Assembly: GCA_038503035.1 (NCBI GenBank)
Contig: JAVSML010019048.1
Coordinates: 88,798-152,797 of the forward strand
Length of the DNA stretch: 64,000 bases
Direction of reading: 5' to 3'
Origin: Crocodylus rhombifer
Lineage: Eukaryota; Chordata; Crocodylia; Crocodylidae
Shown piece after piece: positions 25,575 to 35,999 of the stretch; position 1 is the first letter of the stretch, and each line of letters begins with the position of its first letter. The notes under the pieces were generated by a model that ran no database searches, was not told where the DNA came from, and saw only the letters and a program-made list of their open reading frames with translations. Both the position numbers and the translations under genes were made by a program.

Positions 25575-26013
25575 ACCCGATTCATCCCGTCCTGTCCCAA
25601 GCGGCACATGGCCCCGCCGCCACTTCTGCTGGCCGGTGCAGACCCGGCCAGTCTCCTCCCATCCCCAGCAGCACGTGGGAAGCCGACTTCAGCTGCATGC
25701 CGCTTTTCCTGGCCAGTGCTGACCCAGCTGGGTCCGCTGCATCTGGAGCAGCATGTGGCTGAAGCCAGCTTCCCACAAGCCGCTTGGGACAGGATGAGCC
25801 CGGCCGGAGTGGCAGGGGCTCAGCTGCATTTTCCCCTTGCCTGCACCAGTCAGTCCCAAGTGGCACATGGCTCCGCTGCCACTTCTGCTGGCTGGTGCCA
25901 ACCTGGCTGGCCCAGGACAAAGGGTGTCTGAATATGGCTCGCCAGTCCACTAGGTGATAAAAAGTTCATGATCTGGCCCCACATTCAAAAAGGCTGGACA
26001 TCCCGCCCTACAG
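25575..26013 (-). mobile_element. Truncated hAT element related to the 10-kb copy
   Basis: On the minus strand from 26,013 it reads GGGCGGGATGTCCAGCCTTTTTGAATGTGGGGCC-like sequence, followed by ACTTTTTATCACC and GTGGACTGGC. These match the left end of the 10,085-11,284 element block by block. The interior keeps the same words (CAGGAAAAGC, GCAGCTGAAG, GGTGCAGACC). The far end expected at the left (a CAGGGTTGTCC-type terminus) is missing near 25,575, so this copy is truncated or internally deleted, and no target duplication can be assigned. Its frames in both directions are composition artefacts. Confidence 0.7.
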
Positions 26014-26611
26014 AGTGAAAGACCTGCTTGCCTGCGACTTGGACCTCACTAAACCAGGTCACTGAACAGCAACTGTGGTATGATGAAGCAAGGAAGCCCA
26101 CACTACAGTGGGAACATGATGGACTCTTTGCTACAGCCACCAGACTTTGGCAGTCATCCGCCCTAATTTATCTTTCGGGTTCCCCTAAAATAATTTTTAT
26201 GTAAACTGTGTTTTCCCTTCCTGGTTACCAAACTCCTCTTGTGGTTGCCCTGGGACTTGCTGCTTGCAAGAAGGAAGGCTTCCTTGCTGTGAACATACTA
26301 TGAGAGGTTGCAATTCCACTTGCCCAGGTTTCTAGGTGAGGAATGAAGCCAATTGCACTCCAGTTTGTTTGCAGGAACCCTGGGAAGCAAACCTGGCACT
26401 TGCTACTGCCAAACTGCATGTGGGAGGCCAGTCTCATGAGGAAAAAGTTACCCAAAAAACCTAGGAACAGGACTCAAGACTCCAACAGGAAGCCAAAAAG
26501 CTGAACCGCCAGTCACTGGTGTCCAGGAAAAACTAGGAACAAAAGCTTGATTCCCCACATTGATACTGTGGTGCAAGACCATTGCTGGAATGATGGCGCT
26601 ATGAATCAGGC
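26014..26611. other. Unique sequence, no gene recognised
   Basis: Nothing classified is seen between the two hAT-like elements. Confidence 0.4.
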
Positions 26612-26879
26612 CTGAATGCTAGGGCTGTGTGAAACGGAAGCGTTTCATTTTGACCAGCATTTCGACATTTTGACAGAACATTGTTTTGTTTTGACTTTTG
26701 TTCTGAGTCAAAACGGCAGTTCCGTTTCGTACCGTCAAAACAGGATTGAAATGGCAAAATGTTTTGATGTTTTGCCCATAGGATATAATGGGGAAAAATG
26801 AAACAGGCTATAACTTTGTCATTTCCAGCTCAATTTGGATGAAACTTGCAGAAATCCCCTTCTGAGACCATGATGCATG

Positions 26880-27427
26880 CCAAGTTTCAAGAAGATAGGT
26901 GCAGGGGGTTCAGAGAAACTGCACACCAAAAAGTTGAGAGCAAAACTCATGTCGTGTATGTGTTAAGCCACAGCAGGGTCAAAACTGCAGGATTGCTATC
27001 CCCTGCTAAGGCCACAAAGCCTGCCAAGTTTCAAGAAGGTTGGTGCAGGGGTTTGGGGGAAACTGCACCCCAAATTCTTGAAAGCAAAGCTCATGTCACG
27101 TATATGTATTAAGCCACAGTGGGGTCGAAACTGCAGGGTTGGTAGTCCCCTGGTGATACCACAAAGCCTGCCAAATTTCAAGGTGATAGGTGCAGGGGTT
27201 TGGGGGAAACTGCACCTCAACCTGCTGACAAGCAAAACTTGTGATATAGATGACGCCGTGTGTGTTAAGGTGCAGCGGGCTGAAAACTGCAGGGGTGGTA
27301 GCCCCTGGTGGGGCCACAAAGCCTGCCATGTTTCTAGGAGTTAAGTGCAGGAGTTTGGGGGGAACTGCACCTCAAACTGCAGACAAGCAAAACTCATGAC
27401 ATAGGTGCCTGTGCAACTGTGTCTGTC
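26880..27427 (+). repeat. About 150-bp tandem array in the left arm
   Basis: The unit contains AAGCCTGCCAAGTTTCAAG, GGTGCAGGGGTTTGGGGGAA, ACTGCACC and AAGCAAAACTCATG. The marker AACTGCAC recurs near 26,917, 27,061, 27,208 and 27,363, giving spacings of about 144, 147 and 155 bases. Inverted versions of the same unit fill 28,630-29,250. Confidence 0.8.
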
Positions 27428-27429
27428 GG

Positions 27430-28622
27430 GGTGTGGAGGGGAGGACAGTACCGCAGGGGGCTGCTAAGCTACTGTGTTACCAGTTACCAATTAATCATGA
27501 TTCACTCAGGGACCAGCTCAATACACAGTACCTAGCCATTACATTATGACTTAACAAGCATGGATTAACACTGTAGCAGGGCACTAAGGTGCCTGCTACT
27601 TGAAGAGTAGGAATGGTCACCCAGGTGCCAGTTGCCAGGGCAACCAGGAGGAACTAGGTGTCTACACCTGTTGAGTCAGCTGACTGGAAGGGACAGGCCT
27701 GGCCCTATATAACTCCCAGGCTGAGGCCATGCAGGGAGCTTCTGCCTGTGACAAAAGAAGGAGCTTTGTCTGGAGTGGAAAAAATCTGAAGGTGGGTGCA
27801 GTTGGTGATATGGGGGAGAGAGGGAGCACTTGTGGTGTGGCTCAGAGGATGTTTTAGCTGTCAGGCCTGGATTTAAGTTATAATGCAGAGGCTTGTGTTT
27901 TGTGTTTGTTGCTTAAACTGGAGGACCAGGACAGGCTGTACAGGGATGGAGGAGGCCTCATAGGGGGCCCACAGTGGTGTGGGAACCCCAGCCCCAGAGA
28001 GAGGGGCAGCAAGAAAGGTGCCAGAGAAGGCACAGCATTTGGGGTGTACTGACACCAGCACCTGAAAGGTGCCAGAGAAGGCACAGCATTTGGGGTGTAC
28101 TGACCCCCTGCACCTGTGGGGGCATTTCCAAGACAAGGCTGTGGAAGCCAGAGTGCCTGTGGGGCGCGACTGAGAGACATGGGCTGCAGAGGGCCCGTGC
28201 ACCAGAGGGTGCGCTGAAAGACAAGGGCTGCAGAGGGCCTGAAAGCACAGAGTGTGAGATAGACCAAACAATATCAGGTCCATCAGCAAGGCTTGGGGTG
28301 TGGTACAGGGCTGGCTGGAGTCGCACATAGCCCATAAGGCTGGGGTGTTTGGAATCCCGTTGTATAAACAAAGATCGGGATAGTAGGAACCGTGACCAGG
28401 AAGACGAGAGGCAACCTCCCTTTTTATCTTCAGAAGATCAAGACATGGCGGGCGAGAATGAGGGTGCGTTAATGCAAACTTGGCATGCTGGGGACACTAG
28501 GGGAGAGCACAGCAACCGTAGGATGTTTCCCCTGCCTGGTACAAACACCTACAAAACACATGGATCAACATCTACAAAACCAGAGACTAAGGAGAGGAAA
28601 TAATCAATACAGACAATCAACT
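27430..28622 (+). mobile_element. LTR-like repeat occupying the loop (copy 1)
   Basis: Sequence without counterpart in the arms fills the loop. It has a TATA-like CCTATATAACTCC at about 27,706, then GGAGGAGGCCTCATAGGGGG, GGTGTGGTACAG, GCCCATAAGGCT and ACATGGCGGGCGAGA. The same words in the same order occur at 54.6-55.6 kb, so this is an independent dispersed repeat. The TATA box and length near 1 kb would fit a solo LTR, but I see no convincing TG…CA ends, polyadenylation signal or target duplication. A 52-base unit is duplicated at 28,013-28,116. Confidence 0.45.
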
Positions 28623-28624
28623 GC

Positions 28625-29250
28625 CACAAGACAGAGTCAGTTGCACAAGCACCCATGACATGAGTTTTGCCTGTTAGCAGCTAGGGTGCAGGGCCCCAGA
28701 ACCCCCCATCACCTATCTCCTCAACAGCTGCCAGGCTCAGTGGCCACAGCAGGACCTAGCAGCCAGGCCTGCAGTAGTTTTCCCTCCTCTGTGCACCAAG
28801 ACACAGTTGCACAAGCACCCATGACAGCAGCCAGAGGTGCAGTGCCCCAGAAACCCTGCACTTGCCTCCTCGACAGCTGTCAGGCTTTGTGGCTGCAGCA
28901 GGGGCTACCATCCCTGCAGCTTTCACCCTACTGCGCCTTACCACATACCGTGTCACCCATGTCACGAGTTTTGTTTGTCTGCAGCTTGAGGTGCAGTTTC
29001 CCTCAAACCCCTGTACTTATCTCCTTGAAACTTAGCAGGTCTCAGCAGGGGCTAGCATGCCTGCAGTTTTGACCACGCTGTGGCTTAACATATACACATG
29101 ACATGAGTTTTGCTTTCAGGAATTTGGGCTGCAGTTTCTCCGAACCCCCTGCACCCATCTCCTTCAAACGTAGCAGACTTTGTGGCCTCAGCAGGGGCTA
29201 GCATGCCTGCAGTTTTGACCATGCTGTGGCTTAACGCATACACATGACAC
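28625..29250 (-). repeat. About 150-bp tandem array in the right arm
   Basis: Words such as CATGAGTTTTGC, GGTGCAGTTTC, CCTTGAAACTTAGCAGG and GCCTGCAGTTTTGACC recur. They are the reverse complement of the left-arm unit. The arrays therefore face each other across the loop, and long single-stranded RNA or DNA from this locus would form an extended hairpin. Confidence 0.75.
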
Positions 29251-29445
29251 AAGTTTGGCTCTCAAGATTTATAGTCTGTTTTGATCTTCCCCCTTATAGC
29301 CTATGGGCAAAATGTCAAAAAGGCGAAACATTTCAACTTGCCTCGTTTCATTTCAAGGCTATTTTGTTTCAATTTTGCTGTTTCGACCTCAAAACAGTGT
29401 TGAAACAAAACTGGTGGTGAAATTTCGCACAGCTCTACTGAATGT

Positions 29446-29893
29446 CTCTGTTTCTGAAGCAGATACAGAGGCATTGTGGCACTGTGGAGCAGAAGAGATC
29501 AGCAATGGCTTTTGTTTGTCATGGATGGGAGCACACCATCTTGAGATCAATGAGAAGCCTATTTGGAGCTGGAGCCTGCCCAATTATATGTACCAAGTCA
29601 ATGGTGAGATTTTCCTAGCACAGCGGGTTTTGCAGACGCACATCACAGTCTGACCTGCTTGATGTCAGAGGCTGGAGCCATAACAAGGAGTTGGGAATAA
29701 CATGCGAGTGCAAACACTGCAGTTGGAACGACCAGGAAAAACTATATTTTGTTTGTATGCTCACATAACATGACAACACTGCATTGATTTTACTTCATGT
29801 TTCAAAACAAAATTCACTCTTGGGCTGTGCCCAAGCATGGAAAGTTTCAGCTCAAAAAGAACTGTTTTGACAAAATTATGAGTAACTGATAAT
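29446..29893. other. Unique sequence, no gene recognised
   Basis: No feature is supported between the fold-back element and the microsatellite. Confidence 0.4.
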
Positions 29894-29943
29894 TGTGTGT
29901 GTGTGTGTGTGTGGGTGGGTGGGTGGGTGGGTGTGTGTGTGTG
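29894..29943 (+). repeat. (GT)n(GGGT)5(GT)n compound microsatellite
   Basis: A GT run is followed by five GGG triplets separated by single T, at 29,913-29,931, then GT again. The GGGT core is a textbook G-quadruplex-forming motif on the plus strand. The flanking GT tracts could form Z-DNA. Confidence 0.95.
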
Positions 29944-31515
29944 TCTACATGCAATGTAGAACAGAGACCAAACACAAGCTCTTTGCAACAGATGGATAGG
30001 AAAATATGTGTGTACACATGTGCCTACAGGCACCCGAGTGTTTGAAGTCACCCCTGAAACACTGTAATTCTGGGCTGGGCCAGGCAATTTTACACTGTGC
30101 TGAAATGTTAGGCAGCAGTTCAGGACAGGAAGTGAAGAAGAATGTTACCTTCACTTCATGTAAGAGTGAGAATTTGGGTGGGGGAATGGAATTAATTCAG
30201 CTGTAATTTGGGAAGGGGACTGATGCTAACAACTCTAGCACTATTGCTAAAATTTGTACAAGCTGATGTAATTATTGACAGGCAGGTATATTGATAATAG
30301 AAAGCTGAACGACATATACGATTAAAACAGTAGTATCTTCTTGTTCATGCTGCTTATGTTTTATTGCCCTGAAGATGTGCCTGGGAGCCAGGACTTTTAG
30401 ACTTGACACTCTTTGTGACCCTAGGCCTGAGTTTCATATGTAAAACTATCACTTCCAGGCAGGTATGCTGGGTACACCTCACCTCATTATAACAGCTGAT
30501 GTCTGTAAAGGTGAAAGTGCAGGTATTTTCAGATGCAAATGAAAAGCAAATGCTGCATTTCTCTCATTCCCTTACTAAGGTAAAATACTTGAATGTAGAC
30601 TTCACGGCTATTGCTATCCTGCGCACTATGGATTCCAGGGACTTCATGTTAAGCTGGGATGGAAGTCAGATGCTCCGGTTCATATTCCAAAAAGGTTACT
30701 ACCATTGTTAAAAGAGAGTCTCCCTGGGGTATAACAGTACTGGGACATGGACACACCCATATGAAGCTCTGATATTGCACTAACCCATATGAATGGGATA
30801 ATTGAATAAGGGGTGGCAAACAACAGGAGGCAGAGTCTCCAATCTTACTGCACCCACTGTGGTCCTTGGATAAAGGAGATAATTGTCTCAAGTTGATGGC
30901 TTTGCCCAGAGGAAGGTGCAAATTTACCACTCTCCTTTTTGAATGCACAGTGCCCATAGGGAGACAATAGCCATCAGCCTCAGCTCACTGCCTCGTTGGA
31001 GGCCATCTTTTAAAGCCACTGAAAAAAAACAGAGCACAAAACTCTGCAGAGAGCATCACAAAAGAGGCCTGACGTCAATTTGTTGGGAGGTGAAAGGCGC
31101 TGGGCCAAGAGAAGGGAAGCTGTGTTTGAAAAATGACAATTTCTGTCTAGGAAATGTACAGTTCTGAAAGGGGCCCTTCTTCATGGGTCTCTAGGAGCCA
31201 GAGAACAGAACAAGAAAAGCCTTTGAATAGCTATGTAAACTATTCAGCACACTGCCAGCTAGACGGGAGCTTGCTGGAGCCAAGCGGAAAGTCTATCTGC
31301 ACGCTCAATTGCAAAGTTCCGAACACGTCCTAATGCTGCTGGCGTTGCAAGAGGCGACCTCCAGGGATTGACCCACCTCTTCCTTCGGAAGGGAAAATCT
31401 TGGGTCTTAAAGAAACTGATGTAGGGCTCCCACTTCTGTTATCTTCTAGTGCTTTCAGATGCAGAGCATGGTTGTTCATCGCAGCCAAGTGCATGCTCTG
31501 GGAGCAGTTTGTGTC
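29944..31515. other. Unique sequence, with a weak SINE trace
   Basis: No gene is recognised. Around 30,375-30,450 the words GGGAGCCAGGACT and TGTGACCCTAGGCCTGAGTTTC resemble a much-decayed MIR-type SINE. Nothing else is supported. Confidence 0.35.
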
Positions 31516-31519
31516 CCTA

Positions 31520-31905
31520 TTTTTATGCACGTGCAAAGTTAAGCATGTGTTTAACAGCGTTCCTGAATCAGCATTCAGAAGAGGGTGCTTACAGAAATTA
31601 AACCAGAGAAAGTCAAAAGGGGCCTAAGATTGACTTGAATTTTGGAGGCAGAGGTAGTCTTTTGTTCCATGTTTGTCCTGGTTATGATGGAGGCAAATAA
31701 ATACTAGTGTTCAAACCTGAAGATATTCCGCATAGTTCAGATTAATCAATACATGTGTGAAAGGCAAGAAGAAAGACATGGGGCCACATGTTCAGAGGCC
31801 TGATCCCGTAGACCACTAAAGCACATGCTTACCTTTAGGCAAGAGTTCAATTTCAATGGGACTATCTGGATGCTTAAACGTGTGCTGATATGCTTCTGGG
31901 CCCAC
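31520..31905. repeat. Two fragments of a palindromic repeat ('cacgtgcttaa')
   Basis: At 31,520-31,570 the words ATGCACGTGCAAAGTTAAGCATGTGTTTAA and TCCTGAATCAG appear. At 31,800-31,903 the order is TGATCCCGTAG, GCACATGCTTACCTTTA, TCAATGGGACTA, TGCTTAAACGTGTGCTGATATGCTTCTGGG. Both match one known type of self-complementary dispersed repeat, in which ACGTGCTTAA words mirror each other around a TCAATGGGACTA centre. The class is left open. Confidence 0.5.
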
Positions 31906-33210
31906 AGGAACCAATTATGTTTAGAAACAAAATGTGGGCACTACTGGGATTGGAGCTATGTCAGTACCTGCACAGAGAGATGGTGGGAGGGAATGGTGGC
32001 TCTGTTTTTACAGTGGCTCATATTTTTAGGCACCTGCTGCATTACCTTGTTTAATGAGACCTATGGGATGGTTCAATATTTTAGGCAAAACAGGGGAAGC
32101 CTGTGTAAAGCTCCAGGTATATGCTTCCCTTTCTTCCCAAAAGTAACAGATTTCATTACTCGTAAAAATTAGATACAGCAAGGGCCTGCTGGGCCATCTT
32201 GCTTGCTGAGGCACAAGGCACTTGGTAAGCCATACTCCCATGGACATGCCATACAAACTGGATGTCTAATTTCCACAGGCTTCTCTGAAAATCAACATCA
32301 TCTTTGCCAGCAAAAATTATCAGGAGTTGGCTGAGCTTCTGCTTATCTGGAGGACAGAAGAGCCATGCTCCACTGGAGCAGGAGAGGCCAAGGCAGGGCA
32401 CAGACAGAAGTTACATTTGTCACAAGATCACCCCCCTGAAAGCACTCTACAGCCATGCTGTGAAACATGCATGGGTGCAGAGTGCTTTAAAAGTAGCTGA
32501 TCGTGCAACAAGTTAGCCCTCATCAAATGAGGGATCAGATGAAGGTGCTCCACTTTGGACCATCTTAGGAAACTTGTGCTCCTTAGGGTTAATTTGTGGT
32601 CTGATGGCTGTCTGCAGGAAGGGGTGGGAGGAGACGAAGCGAGCTCCTGGCTGAGGTTTGCCCAGCCTGATGTGGAGAGGGTGGGGTGGGGGCAGGTGGA
32701 TTGGAGCCCCCATGCCTCACAACCCCCCCCCCACCCTGTCACTCAGCTTGCGCCTTGCTGACTCCCCTTCCCCCCTCCCCCTTCTGCTCCTGCAGAAGCT
32801 GGAGCTTGGGGCTGGGGGAGAGGGGCAGCTCTTCTGCTGCAGGCAGGTTCCCCAGGCTCCTTCAGCCAGGCTTGATCCCTTCCCCACTCCAGGAGTGAGG
32901 GGGGGTTGCATATTTATCAGCGCTTACCATGTTTACTCTGAGACTGAAGTGGGTGATTCCATATGGAGTGATGCACGTTGTGGATCAGAGGAACTGCAAC
33001 CGAGAAGCATCCTAGGAGGTGATGGAAGCTCTTTTGCTTGAAAGACTAAAAAGTGGTCAGGATGTATAAAAGCACTATATATAACCCAGCCAAGGATCCT
33101 GTGCTGGCATAGGGGTCTGCCTGTCTTATATACTAGACTAACTGGAGTGGGCTGAGATTTTCAAATGCACCTAAGGGCTTTTTATTTTCTACCTATGGGG
33201 ACTTTTACCA
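31906..33210. other. Unique sequence with a GC-rich, C-run patch
   Basis: No gene is recognised. A patch at about 32,600-32,910 is GC-rich with C runs (an 11-base C run at 32,727-32,737), and it generates frames on both strands that I read as chance. Confidence 0.4.
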
Positions 33211-33214
33211 TCTT

Positions 33215-33385
33215 TAATTTTCCCTCTGCCTGAAGAAAGGTGCATGTTCCTAAAAGCTTGCAAAGAAAGATAATTTTTTTGTGATTTCTTGGTTGGTCTA
33301 ATAAAAGGAAGCATCTCTGAACCAACAGTTTTAGAGTTTTGCATTTCTTTCTGTCTCAGACCAACACAGCTATCAAATACATCCC
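33215..33385 (+). repeat. Retroposon tail with AATAAA
   Basis: The block order is CTGAAGAAAGG, CCTAAAAGCTTGCAAAGAAAGAT, TTGGTTGGTCTAATAAAAG, then TCTCAGACCAACACAGCTA. Tails near 5.5 kb and 49.5 kb share this order. The AATAAA-containing word and 3' location fit the polyadenylated end of a retroposon. The family is not named here. Confidence 0.5.
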
Positions 33386-33389
33386 TAGG

Positions 33390-33865
33390 GGCTTTGGATG
33401 TTTGACTCCTCTTAAGCCCTCTAGATAGCTAGCTCTGGAATTTCGACTGCAACATCTAGGCACCAAGAACTGCTAAGAATCCAACAGGGTTTTACTACAT
33501 AGTTTGGGGAATAGTTCGATGCTACTGGAATTCTTTATTTACTTCCTTTATGTTCCGTCTTTCATGAACTATTGTGGACATTCCTGATGGAGATCTGTTT
33601 CTTAGCCTTCCCAAAATAAATACCAGTTCTTTCACATTTGTATGGCAGCTATGACATAGTATCTTGGTGGACAATATAGGATAGCATTAATCACCTGATA
33701 CTGCTACTCGGCCAGATATTCATGGCAGATAACAGATTCACAGGGTCATGCCACTCCGATGATCCACAACTTAGTAATTACCACAACAGAACTGATAAGA
33801 TTTGGGCCAGAGAGTCATGGAGGAGTAGGAGGTTCTGATATACTGTGAAGTCTTGCCAGTATGAA
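33390..33865. other. Unique sequence, no gene recognised
   Basis: No gene, exon or classified repeat can be supported in this stretch. Confidence 0.4.
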
Positions 33866-33869
33866 TGAC

Positions 33870-34225
33870 TAGTGCCCCTGGCAGCTGTGGGGGCACAGCA
33901 GCAGCAGGAGTGTGGCAGTGGTGGCGGGAGCTCAGCGGCAGTGAGCGGCGAGCTCCCACAGATGTTGCCGGCGCTGGCGGGCAGGGGGGAGGGGGATGGC
34001 AAACGCCAACCAAGGGTTGGTGACCACCTGCAGCTACTACTGGCTGGCAGTGTCGGTGGCAGCCAGCAGGGATTAAGGACTGCCTGCAGATGCCGCTGGC
34101 ACTGTCGGCAATGGGGAGGCAAACAGCAATTACCCATAGTTGGCAGTGCCTTTTTGTAGGGGGTGCACTGCCACACTCAGGGGGTTCATGTGCACCCCCT
34201 ACGTGTCGCCCCTGCTTGCCAGTGC
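33870..34225. repeat. GC-rich CAG/GGC patch, unclassified
   Basis: The patch holds CAGCAGCAGGAG, GGTGGCGGGAGC and GGCAGTGTCGGTGGCAGCC words, and ends with two mirrored GGGGGTGCAC/GTGCACCCCC words at about 34,157 and 34,192. The sharp composition change and the mirrored words suggest a non-autonomous element, but I see no target duplication. Frames on both strands are composition artefacts. Confidence 0.35.
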
Positions 34226-34424
34226 CTAACTCCAGTAATAACTAATCATTCTGGCCAGCAATGCAGCTTGCAATGCTGCATTAATTACTCCACTCGGCTA
34301 GGGATTCTGCATATGGCACGGAAAGGTAGTAGAGCTAGTAAAAAAGATGCATCAGCAGCCAGAGGGCTCCCATGTTAAGTCTTTTGCCTGTACTGCTCAT
34401 CTAGATACTATATTTCTTTGACAT

Positions 34425-34560
34425 CCAAGCAGCAGCACAGTCAAGTGGTTAGAGAAAGGGACTGTTTTTCCATCTCTGCCACGCAGTTTTTTTGGTCAGG
34501 GGAGTCCAGTTCTCTTGTGCCTCAGTTTCCCCAACTGTATGTGGGAACCAAGTGACTGAA
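34425..34560 (+). repeat. MIR/CORE-type SINE
   Basis: The order GCACAGTCAAGTGGTTAGAGAAAGGGACTG, CATCTCTGCCAC and GTGCCTCAGTTTCCCCAACTGTA matches the tRNA-related head and core of MIR-like SINEs. The A-box-like AGTGGTTAGAG is clear. The copy is diverged and cannot be assumed to be transcribed. Confidence 0.7.
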
Positions 34561-34831
34561 GGAGCAGCTAGCTGTAAGTTAGTAAACTTGCAGGAATTTG
34601 GGTTCTCTTAGGTTTAATCAAGAGGGCAGGGTGCTCATAACAAAGGCTATTGATTGGTTACTCTCCCCCACTGAGCAGGAGCAGCTCTCTTCCCCTCCCC
34701 CACAGCTAGTAAGAGTCCCACAGCTCTACTGCAACACAGCACTCCAGAACATGCTTTGCCCATGATGATCTCATGGAGATGCTTGCAGCTGTGAAGTGCT
34801 TCATTGCCTTGGAGCTGGTGGAATGGGCTAG

Positions 34832-34905
34832 TTTCATAGATTCATAGATTATAAAGGCTGGAAGGGACCTTACAACATCATCAGGCCAACCCCCACCTTC
34901 TCCCC
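34832..34905 (-). mobile_element. CR1 3' terminus, antisense
   Basis: TTCATAGATTCATAGATTATAAAGGCTGGAAGGGACC-like sequence is the reverse complement of a CR1 3' end: 'ggtcccttccagcc…atctatgaa', with the terminal direct repeat. Only the last 75 bases or so are recognisable. Confidence 0.75.
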
Positions 34906-35815
34906 GCACTAGGCAGGTTCAAGGCAAGATGGATCTAGATAGATTTCTCCCTCCCACCTGCTCCCTGGTCAGAATAGCATTTTGTCTCCAGTTCCTGCCA
35001 GGCTGGTGGTTTCTCAGGGAATATAAGTCACATGCTGGATTACAAAGTCAGTGCCTACAGGAGCAGTATGGGAGCACTGGGCTGGGGAAGAGAATGGAGA
35101 GTCATTCCTCACTAGGGTTATCCATACACACTTCTCTTGCCTTTTGGTGCCTCTTGTCTTCTCTCTACATGGGGGGAAATGGCCGCTGGTACCATACAGC
35201 AGCGGGTCTACCAGTACCAATCCTTGCTGCAGAGCAGGTAGCTCTTAACAGCTGGCAGAGGATCTGCCTCTCTTGTGCGGGCTGCCTACATTGAACAAGA
35301 GCTCTGAAAAGTTGGTGCACCAGGGAAAGATGTCTCTGCAAGTGTGAACCCTGCACAAAGACCATCCTGCCCTGCAACACGCAGACTGTTGATTGCTGCA
35401 AGCTCACACTGCATGATCACACAGCAGGGTCAGGTATGAATTGCTAGAGCACCTCAAGTCAAATATCTGAGTTGTCACCTCTGTTTGGGTATCAAAGGCA
35501 GAATCCATGCAGAACCTTGTTTCCACGTGCAAAGTTTGAGAGGAAATCAGAGAGCTTTCAAAGGCATGAGGCGATAATGAACGAAGTCTTCTCTGGGAGC
35601 AAAAGACAAGCAGCAAAGAATTGTGTTAATGCCTGTCTGTCTCCATGTAACAGATGCCCGAAAGGGGAACATGATAGTGGAGTCCATGGTGAGACCCTGT
35701 CCAACCCCGGCAGTGATGGGAGACTCCAGTGAGTTTGCAGAAGTTGTTAAATAACTGAGTGAGGTTGATGAGGAGATAGTGCCATCTCCCGGTAGTCCAG
35801 GACATCTGCTGCTCT
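34906..35815. other. Unique sequence, no gene recognised
   Basis: Frames up to 121 codons exist on both strands but overlap and show no motif. Confidence 0.4.
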
Positions 35816-35816
35816 G

Positions 35817-35920
35817 TGAATCATAGATTGCACAATCAGAACAGACCAATAACAGTCACCTCCTCTGACCTCCTACATAATGCATACCATAGAAGTTTCT
35901 CTAGCCATTCCTGATCAGGC
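35817..35920 (-). mobile_element. CR1-type 3' end, antisense and decayed
   Basis: GTGAATCATAGATTG, CAGAACAGACC and CTCTGACCTCCTACATAATGCATACCATAGAAG read on the minus strand as a CR1 tail of the 'ctatggcctgtgttatacaggaggtcagac…ctatgatt' type. It is strongly diverged. Confidence 0.5.
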
Positions 35921-35999
35921 CTGCACACCTGGCACAGGTGTGTCTATGCTAAGGGCTGTGCTGGTTTATTTACCACAGTAAATAATCAGCCCTGTTTCC

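Larger units (their letters stand above)
26612..29445. mobile_element. Large fold-back hAT-like element with 7/8 TSD
   Basis: The element spans 26,620-29,437. Its ends are TAGGGCTGTGTGAAAC and the inverted counterpart ATTTCGCACAGCTCTA. The flanks are CTGAATGC (26,612-26,619) and CTGAATGT (29,438-29,445), an 8-bp target duplication with one mismatch, as expected of hAT. The left arm (26,620 to about 27,427) and right arm (about 28,625 to 29,437) are diverged inverted copies of each other, each about 0.81 kb. Both carry TTTCGACATTTTGAC-like subterminal DNA and a tandem array of about 150 bases per unit. No transposase frame is visible, so this is a non-autonomous fold-back element. The 1.2-kb loop is a different repeat. 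Confidence 0.8.

Noticed and set aside
27873..28371. Frames of 118-151 codons on both strands.
   Set aside because: They run through duplicated units of the LTR-like loop repeat. The repeats explain the open length.
26880..29250. Tandem repeats with regular spacing, considered as a CRISPR-like array.
   Set aside because: Units of about 150 bp repeat throughout without unique spacers, and the array is mirrored inside transposon ends in a vertebrate genome.
34425..34560. A tRNA gene, because of a B-box/A-box-like pattern.
   Set aside because: Sequence matches a tRNA-derived SINE with a CORE segment; no cloverleaf or CCA-end structure is visible.
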